A stretch of 64,000 bases of DNA from Pseudomonas sp. TH31 (GTDB taxonomy: Bacteria > Pseudomonadota > Gammaproteobacteria > Pseudomonadales > Pseudomonadaceae). Below, in pieces: positions 1 through 8,439 of the stretch (positions within the stretch are counted from its first letter, which is position 1; each line of letters begins with the position of its first letter). The translations under genes and the position numbers were made by a program. The notes beneath the pieces are model-generated. The model was not told the origin of the DNA. It searched no databases and was given only the letters and a program-made list of their open reading frames with translations. The stretch is from the NCBI RefSeq assembly GCF_016650815.1, contig NZ_JAEKEZ010000029.1:62001-126000 (forward strand), written 5' to 3'.

Positions 1-106
1 CGCGCCGCTCAGGACCGGATTCCAGCCAAGGCTGTCCGACTGCAGTAGTTTTTCAAGAGATGTTTTTCAGGGGCTAAATGTCCTTTTTCCTTAGGGGTGA
101 AACACC
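1..106 (+). other. Spacer upstream of minD
   Basis: This stretch lies before minD and should be the end of, or the gap after, minC, which precedes minD in Pseudomonas. One frame reads 15 codons to a TAG at 46-48, but those residues do not resemble a MinC C-terminus that I recognise. I therefore call no gene. A run of T and C around 81-92 precedes the minD ribosome-binding region. Confidence 0.3.
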
Positions 107-919
107 TTGGCCAAGATTCTCGTGGTTACATCCGGCAAGGGTGGTGTGGGTAAGACCACCACCAGCGCCGCTATCGGTACCGGCCTCGCTCTGCGCGGTC
201 ACAAAACAGTTATCGTCGACTTCGACGTCGGTTTGCGTAACCTCGACCTGATCATGGGTTGCGAGCGTCGCGTGGTGTATGACTTCGTCAATGTGGTCAA
301 TGGCGAAGCCAACCTGCAGCAAGCCCTGATCAAAGACAAACGCCTGGAAAACCTCTACGTACTGGCCGCCAGTCAGACCCGCGATAAAGACGCGCTGACC
401 GTCGAAGGCGTGGAAAAGGTTCTGATGGCGTTGAAAGAAGACTTCGAGTTCGTGGTCTGCGACTCCCCGGCCGGCATCGAAAAAGGTGCTCACCTGGCCA
501 TGTACTTCGCTGATGAGGCGATTGTCGTGACCAACCCGGAAGTGTCCTCGGTACGTGACTCGGACCGCATGCTGGGCCTGCTGGCCAGCAAATCGCGCCG
601 CGCCGAGAACGGCGAAGAGCCGATCAAGGAACACCTGCTGCTGACCCGCTACAACCCGCAACGCGTCAGCGACGGCGAAATGCTTGGCGTCGAAGACGTT
701 AAAGAGATTCTGGCCGTGACCCTGCTGGGTGTCATTCCGGAATCCCAAGCGGTACTGAAGGCTTCCAACTCGGGCGTGCCCGTGATTCTCGACGACCAGA
801 GCGACGCCGGTCAGGCGTACAGCGATGCGGTCGATCGTCTGCTGGGCAAAACCGTGGAGCATCGTTTCCTCGATGTTACGAAGAAGGGCTTCTTCGAGCG
901 CCTGTTTGGAGGTAGATAA
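107..919 (+). CDS. minD: Septum site-determining ATPase MinD
   Basis: MinD is the membrane-bound ATPase that recruits MinC and oscillates with MinE to keep the division ring at mid-cell. The 270-residue protein opens with [18 protein letters not shown], which contains the deviant Walker A box with its signature lysine (K11). It ends with an amphipathic membrane-targeting helix (FFERLFGG). The start codon is TTG, preceded by AGGGGTGA; this start is accepted because the conserved MAKI N-terminus begins there. The stop TAA overlaps the ATG of minE (TAATG), so the two are translationally coupled. Identification is firm from length, motif and neighbour. Confidence 0.97.
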   Translation: MAKILVVTSGKGGVGKTTTSAAIGTGLALRGHKTVIVDFDVGLRNLDLIMGCERRVVYDFVNVVNGEANLQQALIKDKRLENLYVLAASQTRDKDALTVEGVEKVLMALKEDFEFVVCDSPAGIEKGAHLAMYFADEAIVVTNPEVSSVRDSDRMLGLLASKSRRAENGEEPIKEHLLLTRYNPQRVSDGEMLGVEDVKEILAVTLLGVIPESQAVLKASNSGVPVILDDQSDAGQAYSDAVDRLLGKTVEHRFLDVTKKGFFERLFGGR

Positions 920-1173
920 TGAATCTTTTTGACTTCTTTCGTGCCAGCAAAAAGGTCAGTACCGCGTCGGTAGCGAAAGAGCGTCTACAGATCATCGTGG
1001 CGCATGAACGCGGCCAGCGCAGTACGCCGGACTACCTGCCAGCCTTGCAGAAGGAACTGGTGGAAGTGATCCGCAAGTACGTCAATATCGGGTCCGATGA
1101 CGTGCACGTCGCCTTGGAAAACCAGGGTAGCTGCTCGATTCTGGAACTCAATATCACCCTGCCGGATCGCTAG
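919..1173 (+). CDS. minE: Cell division topological specificity factor MinE
   Basis: This 84-residue protein is the normal length for MinE. It starts MNLFDFF, the amphipathic membrane-binding N-terminus, followed by the anti-MinCD region around residues 13-31 and the dimerising topological-specificity domain ending [10 protein letters not shown]. MinE stimulates MinD ATPase and drives MinCD off the membrane at mid-cell. Its ATG overlaps the minD stop and its SD (GGAGGT) lies within the last minD codons, as expected in the minCDE operon. A nested palindrome with a repeat element lies immediately downstream and probably ends the transcript. Confidence 0.97.
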   Translation: MNLFDFFRASKKVSTASVAKERLQIIVAHERGQRSTPDYLPALQKELVEVIRKYVNIGSDDVHVALENQGSCSILELNITLPDR

Positions 1174-1191
1174 TCGGTCAGACAGGAGCCA

Positions 1192-1329
1192 CGGCGGCTC
1201 AGGGCCCTTCGGGCCTTTGTAGGAGCTGCCGAAGGCTGCGATCCTTTGATCTTGTTTTTCCAAAGCAAAATCAAAGGATCGCAGCCTTCGGCAGCTCCTA
1301 CATTGGACATTGGGGGTTCTGAGCCGCCG
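1192..1329. repeat. Class A palindromic repeat inside a larger hairpin after minE
   Basis: A near-perfect inverted repeat (1219-1302) has arms beginning TGTAGGAGCTGCCGAAGG and ending with the reverse complement. It sits between two 11-bp arms, CGGCGGCTCAG (1192-1202) and CTGAGCCGCCG (1319-1329), which also pair with each other. A second small hairpin, GGGCCCTTCGGGCC, lies at about 1202-1215. The inner element is the commonest repeat class in this window (also near 3502, 6057, 8323, 12552, 39557 and 59051). The outer arms may be the original minE terminator stem. Confidence 0.8.
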
Positions 1330-1355
1330 TTGGCGTTTGTTACGAGGCTGTTTTA

Positions 1356-1991
1356 ATGCCGTTGTCCAACGTTCACATCATCCATCAAGACGACGCTGTC
1401 CTGGTGGTGAACAAACCGACCCTGTTGCTTTCCGTGCCTGGCCGGGCCGATGACAACAAGGACTGTCTGATTACCCGTCTGCAAGAAAACGGCTACCCGG
1501 AAGCGCGAATCGTCCATCGGCTGGACTGGGAAACCTCGGGCATCATCCTGTTGGCCCGTGACCCGGACACCCATCGCGAATTGTCTCGGCAGTTTCACGA
1601 TCGCGAAACCGAAAAGGCCTACACAGCCCTGTGCTGGGGTCAGCCGGAACTGGACAGTGGCAGCATCGATTTGCCCCTGCGCTACGACCCGCCGACCAAG
1701 CCTCGGCACGTGGTGGATCACGAGTTCGGCAAGAATGCCCTGACCTTCTGGCGTGTGTTGGAGCGTTGCGGCGACTGGTGCCGCGTCGAGCTGACACCGA
1801 TCACTGGCCGTTCTCACCAACTGCGCGTGCACATGTTGTCCATCGGTCATCCGCTGCTGGGTGACGGGCTCTACGCTCACGAACAGGCTTTGGCTGCCTG
1901 GCCGCGTCTTTGCCTTCACGCGAGCATGCTCAGCTTCACCCACCCGCAAAGTGGTGAGCGTTTGCGCTTTGAGTGCCCGGCGCCGTTCTGA
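1356..1991 (+). CDS. rluA: RluA-family rRNA/tRNA pseudouridine synthase
   Basis: The 211-residue protein has the RluA-family catalytic signature HRLDWETSG with the catalytic aspartate at residue 57. It also has the distal GRSHQLRVHM and GDGLY segments of the same fold, and no S4 domain. The length matches RluA (about 219 residues), which modifies 23S rRNA U746 and tRNA U32. The exact target is inferred from size and resemblance. The ATG follows TTACGAGGCTGTTTTA, with a weak GAGG ribosome-binding site. It is a single gene bracketed by palindromic repeats on both sides. Confidence 0.85.
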   Translation: MPLSNVHIIHQDDAVLVVNKPTLLLSVPGRADDNKDCLITRLQENGYPEARIVHRLDWETSGIILLARDPDTHRELSRQFHDRETEKAYTALCWGQPELDSGSIDLPLRYDPPTKPRHVVDHEFGKNALTFWRVLERCGDWCRVELTPITGRSHQLRVHMLSIGHPLLGDGLYAHEQALAAWPRLCLHASMLSFTHPQSGERLRFECPAPF

Positions 1992-2008
1992 AGGGCAGTG
2001 CGATAAAA

Positions 2009-2100
2009 CTGTGGGAGCGGGCTTGCTCGCGAAGAGGGAGTACCAGTCGACATCCCTGTTGCCTGACACACCGCTTTCGCGAGCAAGCCCGCTCCCACAG
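2009..2100. repeat. Class B palindromic repeat (GTGGGAGCGGGCTTGC type)
   Basis: Inverted repeat with arms CTGTGGGAGCGGGCTTGCTC and its complement CGAGCAAGCCCGCTCCCACAG, separated by about 40 bases of non-conserved loop. The same arm sequence recurs near 28829, 30369, 50538 and 54615. The paired opposite orientation is the REPIN arrangement known from fluorescent pseudomonads. Confidence 0.88.
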
Positions 2101-2205
2101 GGGATTTGCTCCAGGCGCAAATTCGGGAGTGACCACAACAGCAGTCCACCGCCAATTCTGCGTCCAATACGTTAAACTCCCGCCCATTGCTGTCTGGAGT
2201 TTCTT

Positions 2206-3495
2206 ATGCGCGAAGAGTTGAACCAAGGCCTGATCGACTTCCTCAAGGCCTCCCCTACCCCGTTCCATGCCACTGCCAGCCTTGTTCAGCGCCTGGAAGC
2301 GGCGGGTTTTTCGCGTCTTGACGAGCGTGAGCCCTGGACCATCGAAAACAACGGTCGTTACTACGTCACCCGTAATGACTCCTCGATCGTCGCCTTCAAG
2401 ATGGGCCGCCATTCGCCATTGCACGGCGGCATCCGCCTGGTCGGTGCTCATACCGACAGCCCGTGCCTGCGAGTCAAGCCGCAACCCGAGCTGCAACGCC
2501 AGGGCTTCTGGCAACTGGGCGTCGAAGTCTACGGTGGTGCGCTGCTGGCACCGTGGTTTGACCGTGACTTGTCCCTGGCCGGCCGCGTGACCTTCCGCCG
2601 TGACGGCAAGGTCGAGAGCCAGTTGATCGACTTCAAGGCGCCGATTGCGACCATCCCGAACCTGGCCATTCACCTCAACCGTGAAGCCAACATGGGTTGG
2701 GCAATCAACGCCCAGACCGAACTGCCGCCGATTCTCGCGCAATTTGCCGGTGACGAGCGCGTGGACTTCCGCGCCGTGCTCACCGACCAACTCGCCCGCG
2801 AACACGGCCTCAACGCCGATGTGGTGCTCGACTACGAGCTGAGCTTCTACGACACCCAAAGCGCCGCGATCATCGGCCTGCATGGCGACTTCATCGCCGG
2901 CGCACGCCTGGACAACCTGCTGTCGTGCTACGCCGGCCTGCAAGCGTTGCTGACCACCGAAACCGACGAAACCTGCGTGTTTGTGGCCAACGACCACGAA
3001 GAAGTCGGTTCCTGCTCGGCCTGCGGCGCTGACGGCCCGATGCTCGAGCAGACTTTGCGTCGCGTGCTGCCCGAAGGTGATGAGTTCGTACGCACAATTC
3101 AGAAATCCCTGCTGGTCTCGGCTGACAACGCCCACGGCGTTCACCCCAACTATGCAGAGAAACACGACGCCAATCACGGCCCTAAACTCAACGCCGGCCC
3201 GGTGATCAAGGTCAACAGCAACCAGCGCTACGCCACCAACAGCGAAACCGCCGGGTTCTTCCGCCATCTGTGCATGGCCGAAGAAGTGCCCGTGCAGAGC
3301 TTCGTGGTCCGCAGCGACATGGGCTGTGGCTCGACCATCGGCCCGATCACCGCCAGTCATTTGGGCGTGCGCACCGTGGACATCGGCCTGCCGACCTTCG
3401 CCATGCACTCGATCCGCGAACTGTGCGGCAGCCACGACCTGGCTCACCTGGTCAAAGTACTGAGCGCGTTCTACGCCTGCCGCGAGCTGCCGTAG
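2206..3495 (+). CDS. apeB: M18-family aminopeptidase
   Basis: The 429-residue protein matches the M18 (aspartyl aminopeptidase-like) metallopeptidases, which remove N-terminal acidic or other residues in the cytoplasm. Visible signatures are the [14 protein letters not shown] block with the first zinc-ligand histidine, [16 protein letters not shown] with the bridging aspartate, the catalytic NDHEEVGS and the C-terminal [12 protein letters not shown]. It starts at the ATG after TGGAGTTTCTT, a good SD. It stands alone between class B and class A repeats. Identification is strong; the preferred substrate is not visible from sequence. Confidence 0.95.
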   Translation: MREELNQGLIDFLKASPTPFHATASLVQRLEAAGFSRLDEREPWTIENNGRYYVTRNDSSIVAFKMGRHSPLHGGIRLVGAHTDSPCLRVKPQPELQRQGFWQLGVEVYGGALLAPWFDRDLSLAGRVTFRRDGKVESQLIDFKAPIATIPNLAIHLNREANMGWAINAQTELPPILAQFAGDERVDFRAVLTDQLAREHGLNADVVLDYELSFYDTQSAAIIGLHGDFIAGARLDNLLSCYAGLQALLTTETDETCVFVANDHEEVGSCSACGADGPMLEQTLRRVLPEGDEFVRTIQKSLLVSADNAHGVHPNYAEKHDANHGPKLNAGPVIKVNSNQRYATNSETAGFFRHLCMAEEVPVQSFVVRSDMGCGSTIGPITASHLGVRTVDIGLPTFAMHSIRELCGSHDLAHLVKVLSAFYACRELP

Positions 3496-3501
3496 CCCCC
3501 C

Positions 3502-3589
3502 TGTAGGAGCTGCCGAAGGCTGCGATCTTTTGATCTTGTTTTTAACAAACAAGCAACATCAAAAGATCGCAGCCTTCGGCAGCTCCTAC
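3502..3589. repeat. Class A palindromic repeat
   Basis: Inverted repeat TGTAGGAGCTGCCGAAGGCT with the complement at 3570-3589; inner arms GCGATCTTTTGATC and GATC-AAAAGATCGC. It lies seven bases after the apeB stop and may act as its 3' transcript structure. Confidence 0.88.
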
Positions 3590-3640
3590 GATTCGAAATC
3601 GACCTAAACTTTAAATATCCCCTCCGACAAGGCTGTCGCC

Positions 3641-3817
3641 ATGATCTCGATGTCTTCGTTCCACGCCATGCTGATCCCCATCCTCGCCGGGATGATCATG
3701 CTGGCCGTCGGCTTCAATTTCCGCGACAAGAATGCCGGTGTCCTGGCCATGTGGCTCGGCATGCTGCTGATCCTCGCCACCGTGGTCTACAAGATCCTGG
3801 CCAAGCTCAACGAATAA
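3641..3817 (+). CDS. Small hydrophobic membrane protein, 58 residues
   Basis: An open frame of 58 codons starts MISMSSFHAMLIPILAG and ends ILAKLNE. It contains two hydrophobic segments, about residues 8-24 and 35-52, separated by a charged turn (FRDKN), which gives a two-helix hairpin membrane protein. Either ATG (3641 or 3650) could be used; neither has a strong SD. Coding is supported by strong third-position G/C bias and the clean two-helix pattern. It lies 78 bases before the MscS-type channel gene on the same strand. I do not recognise a named family, and the function is unknown. Confidence 0.6.
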   Translation: MISMSSFHAMLIPILAGMIMLAVGFNFRDKNAGVLAMWLGMLLILATVVYKILAKLNE

Positions 3818-3895
3818 ATCCGTGCGCCTGGCTCGCATTGATTTTGTCGGGCTCGTACACTCGGCCGATCCGCTCTTCCTAAGGTTGACCGCCTA

Positions 3896-6061
3896 GTGCT
3901 CGCTCGTCTTTTCGCCCTGCCGTGTTTCCTCCTGATCTGCCTGATGACGCTGCTGCCGATGGCGCCTGCCCAGGCGGTCAGTTTGCCGGGACTGCTCAAT
4001 AACTCGGCGAAAACCCAGCCCGAAGCCCAGGAACCCTTGGGGCAATCCCTGGACGAAGTCATCAAGTCATTGGAAAACGATCAGCAGCGGACCAAACTGC
4101 TGGCGGACCTGAAGAAGCTGCGCGACGTCACCAAAAAAGCCCAGCCGGCCACTGAAATCGGTGTTCTCGGACTGATCGGCGGGACCCTGAGCAGTTTCGA
4201 AAAGCAATTTTCCGGCGCCGACAGCCCACTCACCCGCTGGTCTGAAGAGTTCGGCCTGGCCAAGGATGAGCTCTCGGCCCTGATGATGCCGGCCAATGAG
4301 TGGCTGCCGATCATCTTTGCCTTCGCCATGATCCTGATGGTCTGGAGCCTGCTGGCCGCCGCCCTGATCTGGCTTGGCCACCGGGTGCGCATGCGCTTCG
4401 GCCTGACCGAAGAACTGCCGCAACACCCCAAGGCTCTCGACATGTTGCGCTTTGCCCTGCGCAAACTCGGGCCGTGGCTGATTGCGTTGGTGATGACGGT
4501 TTATATGACCTACGCGCTGCCTTCGTCATTGGGCAAAAGCCTGGCGATGGTGCTGGCATACGCGTTGGTAGTCGGCACCTGTTTTTCGGCAATCTGCGTG
4601 ATTGCCTTCTCCGTGCTCGACGGCCCGCACCGACATCGCGCCTTGTACATCCTGCGTCATCAGGCTTTCCGGCCGCTGTGGCTGATCGGCAGCTTCGCCG
4701 CGTTTGGCGAAGCCCTGAGCGACCCACGCCTGGTCGCCAGTCTTGGCGTGCACCTGGCACACACTGCCGCCACCATCGCCAACGTACTGGCGGCGCTGTC
4801 CACCGGACTGTTCATCCTGCGTTTCCGCCGGCCGATTGCCCACCTGATCCGCAACCAGCCATTGTCCCGGCGCCTGACCCGCCGTGCCCTGAGCGACACC
4901 ATCGATATCCTCGGCACCTTCTGGTACGTGCCGGCGCTGGTGCTGGTGTGCATTTCGCTGTTTGCCACGTTCATTTCAGCGGGCGACACCAGCACCGCGT
5001 TGCGCCAGTCGCTGATCTGCACCGTGCTGCTGGTGTTGTGCATGGTCATCAACGGGCTGGTGCGCCGGCACTCGCTCAAACCGCAACGAACCGTAAAACG
5101 CCACGCGCTGTATTCCGAGCGGTTGAAAAGCTTCTGCTACACCCTCGCCCATCTGTTTGTGTGGCTGGTATTCATCGAGCTCGGCCTGCGCGTCTGGGGC
5201 ATGTCACTGATCGCCTTCACCGAAGGCGAAGGTCATGACGTCAGCGTCAAACTGTTCAGCCTTGCCTTTACGCTGATTTTCGCCTGGCTGATCTGGATCC
5301 TCAGCGACACTGCGGTGCATCACGCCCTCACCCGCTCACGCAAAGGCCTGGCGAATGCCCGGGCGCAGACCATGATGCCGCTGATCCGCAACGTGCTGTT
5401 CGTGGCGATCTTCATCATTGCGCTGATCGTCGCGCTGGCGAACATGGGCATGAACGTCACACCACTGCTGGCCGGTGCCGGTGTGATCGGTCTGGCCATC
5501 GGTTTCGGTGCGCAATCACTGGTGGCGGACTTGATCACCGGGCTGTTTATTATTATCGAGGACTCGCTGGCCATCGACGACTATGTGGATGTCGGCGGGC
5601 ACCTCGGCACCGTCGAAGGCCTGACCATTCGCACCGTGCGCCTGCGGGACATCGACGGGATCGTGCACACGATCCCATTCAGCGAAATCAAAAGCATCAA
5701 GAACTACTCCCGGGAATTCGGCTACGCGATCTTCCGGGTGGCGGTGCCCTACAACATGGAAATCGACGACGCGATCAAACTGATGCGCGAAGTCGGGCAG
5801 AAGATGCGCACCGATCCACTGCAACGCCGCAACATCTGGTCGCCGCTGGAGATTCAGGGTGTGGAAAGCTTCGAGTCCGGCAGTGCGATTCTTCGCGCCC
5901 GGTTCAAGACTGCGCCGATCAAGCAGTGGGAAGTTTCAAGGGCGTTTAACTTGTCGCTCAAGCGGCATCTGGATGAGGCGGGGCTGGATTTGGCGACGCC
6001 GCGGATGAGTGTTCAGGTGGTTACGGCCGGTGGCGGCCCGCAAAAGGAACCGCCTTTGTAG
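3896..6061 (+). CDS. Large MscS-family mechanosensitive channel
   Basis: This 721-residue protein starts at GTG with a signal peptide (MLARLFALPCFLLICLMTLLPMAPAQA). A periplasmic stretch of about 110 residues and many membrane helices follow. The conserved MscS pore helix and beta domain lie around residues 510-620 (AGAGVIGLAIGFGAQSLV, then FIIIEDSLAIDDYVDVGG). The length and architecture are those of YbiO/YnaI-like large MscS homologues, which open under membrane tension to release solutes. The stop TAG (6059-6061) lies inside a class A palindromic repeat, so the repeat sets the C-terminus PQKEPPL. Confidence 0.9.
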   Translation: MLARLFALPCFLLICLMTLLPMAPAQAVSLPGLLNNSAKTQPEAQEPLGQSLDEVIKSLENDQQRTKLLADLKKLRDVTKKAQPATEIGVLGLIGGTLSSFEKQFSGADSPLTRWSEEFGLAKDELSALMMPANEWLPIIFAFAMILMVWSLLAAALIWLGHRVRMRFGLTEELPQHPKALDMLRFALRKLGPWLIALVMTVYMTYALPSSLGKSLAMVLAYALVVGTCFSAICVIAFSVLDGPHRHRALYILRHQAFRPLWLIGSFAAFGEALSDPRLVASLGVHLAHTAATIANVLAALSTGLFILRFRRPIAHLIRNQPLSRRLTRRALSDTIDILGTFWYVPALVLVCISLFATFISAGDTSTALRQSLICTVLLVLCMVINGLVRRHSLKPQRTVKRHALYSERLKSFCYTLAHLFVWLVFIELGLRVWGMSLIAFTEGEGHDVSVKLFSLAFTLIFAWLIWILSDTAVHHALTRSRKGLANARAQTMMPLIRNVLFVAIFIIALIVALANMGMNVTPLLAGAGVIGLAIGFGAQSLVADLITGLFIIIEDSLAIDDYVDVGGHLGTVEGLTIRTVRLRDIDGIVHTIPFSEIKSIKNYSREFGYAIFRVAVPYNMEIDDAIKLMREVGQKMRTDPLQRRNIWSPLEIQGVESFESGSAILRARFKTAPIKQWEVSRAFNLSLKRHLDEAGLDLATPRMSVQVVTAGGGPQKEPPL

Positions 6062-6152
6062 GAGCTGCCGAAGGCTGCGATCTTCTGATCTTGATCTTTC
6101 CGGGATCGCAGAAAAACAAGATCAAAAGATCGCAGCCTGCGGCAGCTCCTAC
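6057..6152. repeat. Class A palindromic repeat overlapping the channel stop codon
   Basis: Left arm TTGTAGGAGCTGCCGAAGG begins within the final codons of the channel gene and provides its TAG stop; the right arm ends GGCAGCTCCTAC at about 6152. The right half reads CCTGCGG rather than CCTTCGG, so the arms have diverged slightly. Confidence 0.85.
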
Positions 6153-6234
6153 GAGGTGAGTCGGGTTGCTATCTAGACCACATCCACCCCGACATGAATC
6201 GCATCATGTCGCCAAAATTCCAGGTCACAGTCGA

Positions 6235-6885
6235 TCAGCCGTTCATGCTGATCATAATTGACCCGGCAATTCGCAACCCCGGGCTGCCCACCGACACCCG
6301 TAGCGCCGCCGCGGCATCCACCGACAACGACGTCGGCACAATCTCGAAACGCACCCGCCCGTAGTGCAAATCGTAGTGCCGCGCGTACAGCTCGGTAATC
6401 GACTGATTCAAATCAAACTCGAGAATCCCCGGGAAAAACTGTGGATTCAAATAGTGCTCCACATACAACACCAGCCGCCCATCGATGCGCCGTGAACGGC
6501 ATATCTGAATCACGCTCGACAACGCCGGCAACTGCAACCAGGCGCACACCGCCGCTGACGCCGGTTGCAAACGCGCCGATATCACTTCGGTGGACGGCAC
6601 TCGCCCCTGGGCACTGACCATCGCGTGGAAGTGGCTGCGTTGCATCAGGTTGTAGGCCAGGCGCGGCGGCGAGACAAACCAGCCACGGCGCTCCTCGCGA
6701 TAAATCTGCCCCTGCGCTTCCAACTGTAACAACGCCTCACGCACGGTAATCCGTGTGGTGCCGAACAACTCACTGAGCTTGCGCTCGGCCGGCAATTTAC
6801 TGCCAGCCGCCAACAGGCCGTGGTCGAGCTGCTCCTGGAGGACCTGGCCAATGGCTGTCACCGCTTTTGTTGCCTCATCGCGCAT
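6235..6885 (-). CDS. GntR/HutC-type transcriptional regulator with C-terminal frameshift
   Basis: An N-terminal winged helix-turn-helix of GntR type (LPAERKLSELFGTTRITVREAL, residues about 31-52) is followed by a UTRA ligand-binding domain, the HutC subgroup layout. The frame closes at 6235 after GSPGLRIAGSIMISMNG. The normal UTRA ending continues in the next frame (RVNYDQHERLIDCDLEFWRH) down to a stop at 6173. Adding one G/C to the CCCGG run at 6262-6266 joins the two into a 237-residue protein. The ATG at 6885 is preferred over the TTG one codon upstream. It is divergent from the ABC/phosphatase operon and probably controls it. Confidence 0.85.
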   Translation of the reverse strand: MRDEATKAVTAIGQVLQEQLDHGLLAAGSKLPAERKLSELFGTTRITVREALLQLEAQGQIYREERRGWFVSPPRLAYNLMQRSHFHAMVSAQGRVPSTEVISARLQPASAAVCAWLQLPALSSVIQICRSRRIDGRLVLYVEHYLNPQFFPGILEFDLNQSITELYARHYDLHYGRVRFEIVPTSLSVDAAAALRVSVGSPGLRIAGSIMISMNG

Positions 6886-6898
6886 CAACGTTACCTAT

Positions 6899-6912
6899 CT
6901 GGACTAGACCAG
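6899..6912. promoter_or_regulatory. Probable GntR operator
   Basis: CTGGACTAGACCAG is a 14-base palindrome with one mismatched pair, starting about 13 bases upstream of the regulator ATG. HutC-subfamily regulators typically bind GT-N-TA-N-AC palindromes, and this fits that shape loosely. A related CTAGACCA half occurs at 7193-7200 before the operon. Regulation is inferred. Confidence 0.5.
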
Positions 6913-7245
6913 CACTGTTTCGGGGCAGAACCGCACGGCAAAACCGGCTCATCGAACATTCTGCAAGCCTAGGCAGTGCAGATGACTGAGAGATGACAGC
7001 TGCCCAACGGTCATCTCTCAATTCTCTTCAAACCCTGCAATACCTCGGCCAAGTCCCTTGCGTAGCGGGCCTTTGCCCATGGTCTACGCTTACCGGGCAC
7101 CCGCCAATTGCGGGCAAATAAAAGCCCTGTGGGGCGACGAGCGACATGAAAGTGTCATGCAGTCCCCTTAAATTGGCTCAGGTATTGCTGACCTAGACCA
7201 ACACAACCGCAATCGCAGCGTTGAAAACGCCCAAAGGAGCTTCGG
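6913..7245. promoter_or_regulatory. Divergent control region of the ABC/phosphatase operon
   Basis: This gap between the GntR-type gene and the binding-protein gene contains no convincing gene. A hairpin-like pair of AGATGACAG...TCATCTCTC segments lies at about 6990-7020. A second operator-like sequence TGACCTAGACCA lies at 7189-7200, about 45 bases before the binding-protein ATG, sharing CTAGACCA with the site at 6899-6912. An SD (AAAGGAGC) at about 7232-7239 serves the binding-protein gene. A promoter is expected here, but no standard -35/-10 pair is clear. Confidence 0.45.
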
Positions 7246-8313
7246 ATGAAACAGCTTTTCCTGGCATCACTGTTAGGCTCGACCATTGCCATGTGCACCG
7301 CCGCCATGGCTGCTGATACGGATTTGAAAACTTTGGAAGCCGCTGCGAAAGCGGAAGGCGCCGTCAATAGCGTCGGCATGCCCGATGACTGGGCCAACTG
7401 GAAAGGCACTTGGGAAGACCTGGCCAAGACCTACGGCCTGAAGCACATCGACACCGACATGAGCTCAGCCCAGGAAGTGGCCAAGTTCGCCGCTGAAAAA
7501 GACAACGCCAGTGCCGACATTGGTGACGTAGGCGCCGCTTTCGGCCCGATCGCCGTCAAGCAAGGCGTGACCCAGCCGTACAAGCCAACCACCTGGGCAC
7601 AAGTCCCGGACTGGGCGAAAGACAAGGATGGCAACTGGGCTTTGGCCTACACCGGCACCATCGCCTTCATTGTTAACAAAAAACTGCTGCACGGTTCCGA
7701 AGCCCCGAAAAGCTGGGCTGACCTGAAGACCGGCAAATACAAAGTCTCGATCGGTGACGTGAGCACTGCCGCTCAAGCTGCCAACGGCGTCCTGGCCGCA
7801 GCACTGGCCAACGGCGGCGATGAAAAGAACATTCAGCCGGCATTGCTGATGTTTGCCGAGATCGCCAAGCAAGGTCGCCTGTCGCTGGCTAACCCGACCA
7901 TCGCCACCATGGAAAAAGGTGAAGTGGAAGTGGGCGTGGTCTGGGACTTCAACGGCCTGAGCTACAAAGCCAAGATGGCCAATCCGGATGACTACGTGGT
8001 GCTGATCCCGTCTGATGGCTCGGTGATTTCCGGCTACACCACCATCATCAACAAATACGCCAAGCACCCGAACGCCGCCAAGCTGACCCGCGAGTACATC
8101 TTCAGCGACGCCGGCCAGACCAACCTGGCGCGCGGCAACGCCCGACCGATCCGCGCCGAGCACCTGACCCTGCCGGAAGACGTGAAAGCCAAGCTGCTGC
8201 CGAACGAGCAGTACAAAGGCGTGACGCCGATCAAGGACGCGGATGCGTGGGAAAAGACCTCCAAGGCCCTGCCGCAGAAGTGGAACGAAGAAGTCATCGT
8301 CGAAATGAAGTAA
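7246..8313 (+). CDS. ABC transporter periplasmic substrate-binding protein
   Basis: The 355-residue protein has a signal peptide (MKQLFLASLLGSTIAMCTAAMAADT) and the layout of the extracellular solute-binding family related to AfuA/PotD-type proteins (DIGDVGAAFGPIAVKQG, YTGTIAFIVNKKLL, VGVVWDFNGLSY). It should deliver its ligand to the two permeases and ATPase encoded downstream. Neighbouring phosphodiesterase and phosphatase genes point to an organophosphorus ligand such as a phosphonate or phosphodiester, but the sequence does not reveal which. Strong SD AAAGGAGC. A class A repeat separates it from the next gene. Confidence 0.9.
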   Translation: MKQLFLASLLGSTIAMCTAAMAADTDLKTLEAAAKAEGAVNSVGMPDDWANWKGTWEDLAKTYGLKHIDTDMSSAQEVAKFAAEKDNASADIGDVGAAFGPIAVKQGVTQPYKPTTWAQVPDWAKDKDGNWALAYTGTIAFIVNKKLLHGSEAPKSWADLKTGKYKVSIGDVSTAAQAANGVLAAALANGGDEKNIQPALLMFAEIAKQGRLSLANPTIATMEKGEVEVGVVWDFNGLSYKAKMANPDDYVVLIPSDGSVISGYTTIINKYAKHPNAAKLTREYIFSDAGQTNLARGNARPIRAEHLTLPEDVKAKLLPNEQYKGVTPIKDADAWEKTSKALPQKWNEEVIVEMK

Positions 8314-8322
8314 TGCTTCATC

Positions 8323-8406
8323 CGTAGGAGCTGCCGCAGGCTGCGATCTTTTGATCTGTTTTTTTAAATCAAGATCAAAAGATCGCAGCCTGCGGCAGCT
8401 CCTACA
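8323..8406. repeat. Class A palindromic repeat within the ABC operon
   Basis: Arms CGTAGGAGCTGCCGCAGGCT and complement, with inner GCGATCTTTTGATC. It lies between the binding-protein gene and the rest of the operon. In that position it could stabilise the upstream mRNA segment and allow higher expression of the binding protein; that role is inference. Confidence 0.85.
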
Positions 8407-8439
8407 CCGTTCAGTTTTGATTTCGGAGTCATCGCCCCT

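Noticed and set aside
74-862. Long open frame antisense to minD
   Set aside because: It mirrors minD codons on the opposite strand, as high-G+C genes often do; minD is certain.
2100-2205. Additional small gene between the repeat and apeB
   Set aside because: No open frame with a ribosome-binding site; it looks like the apeB promoter region.
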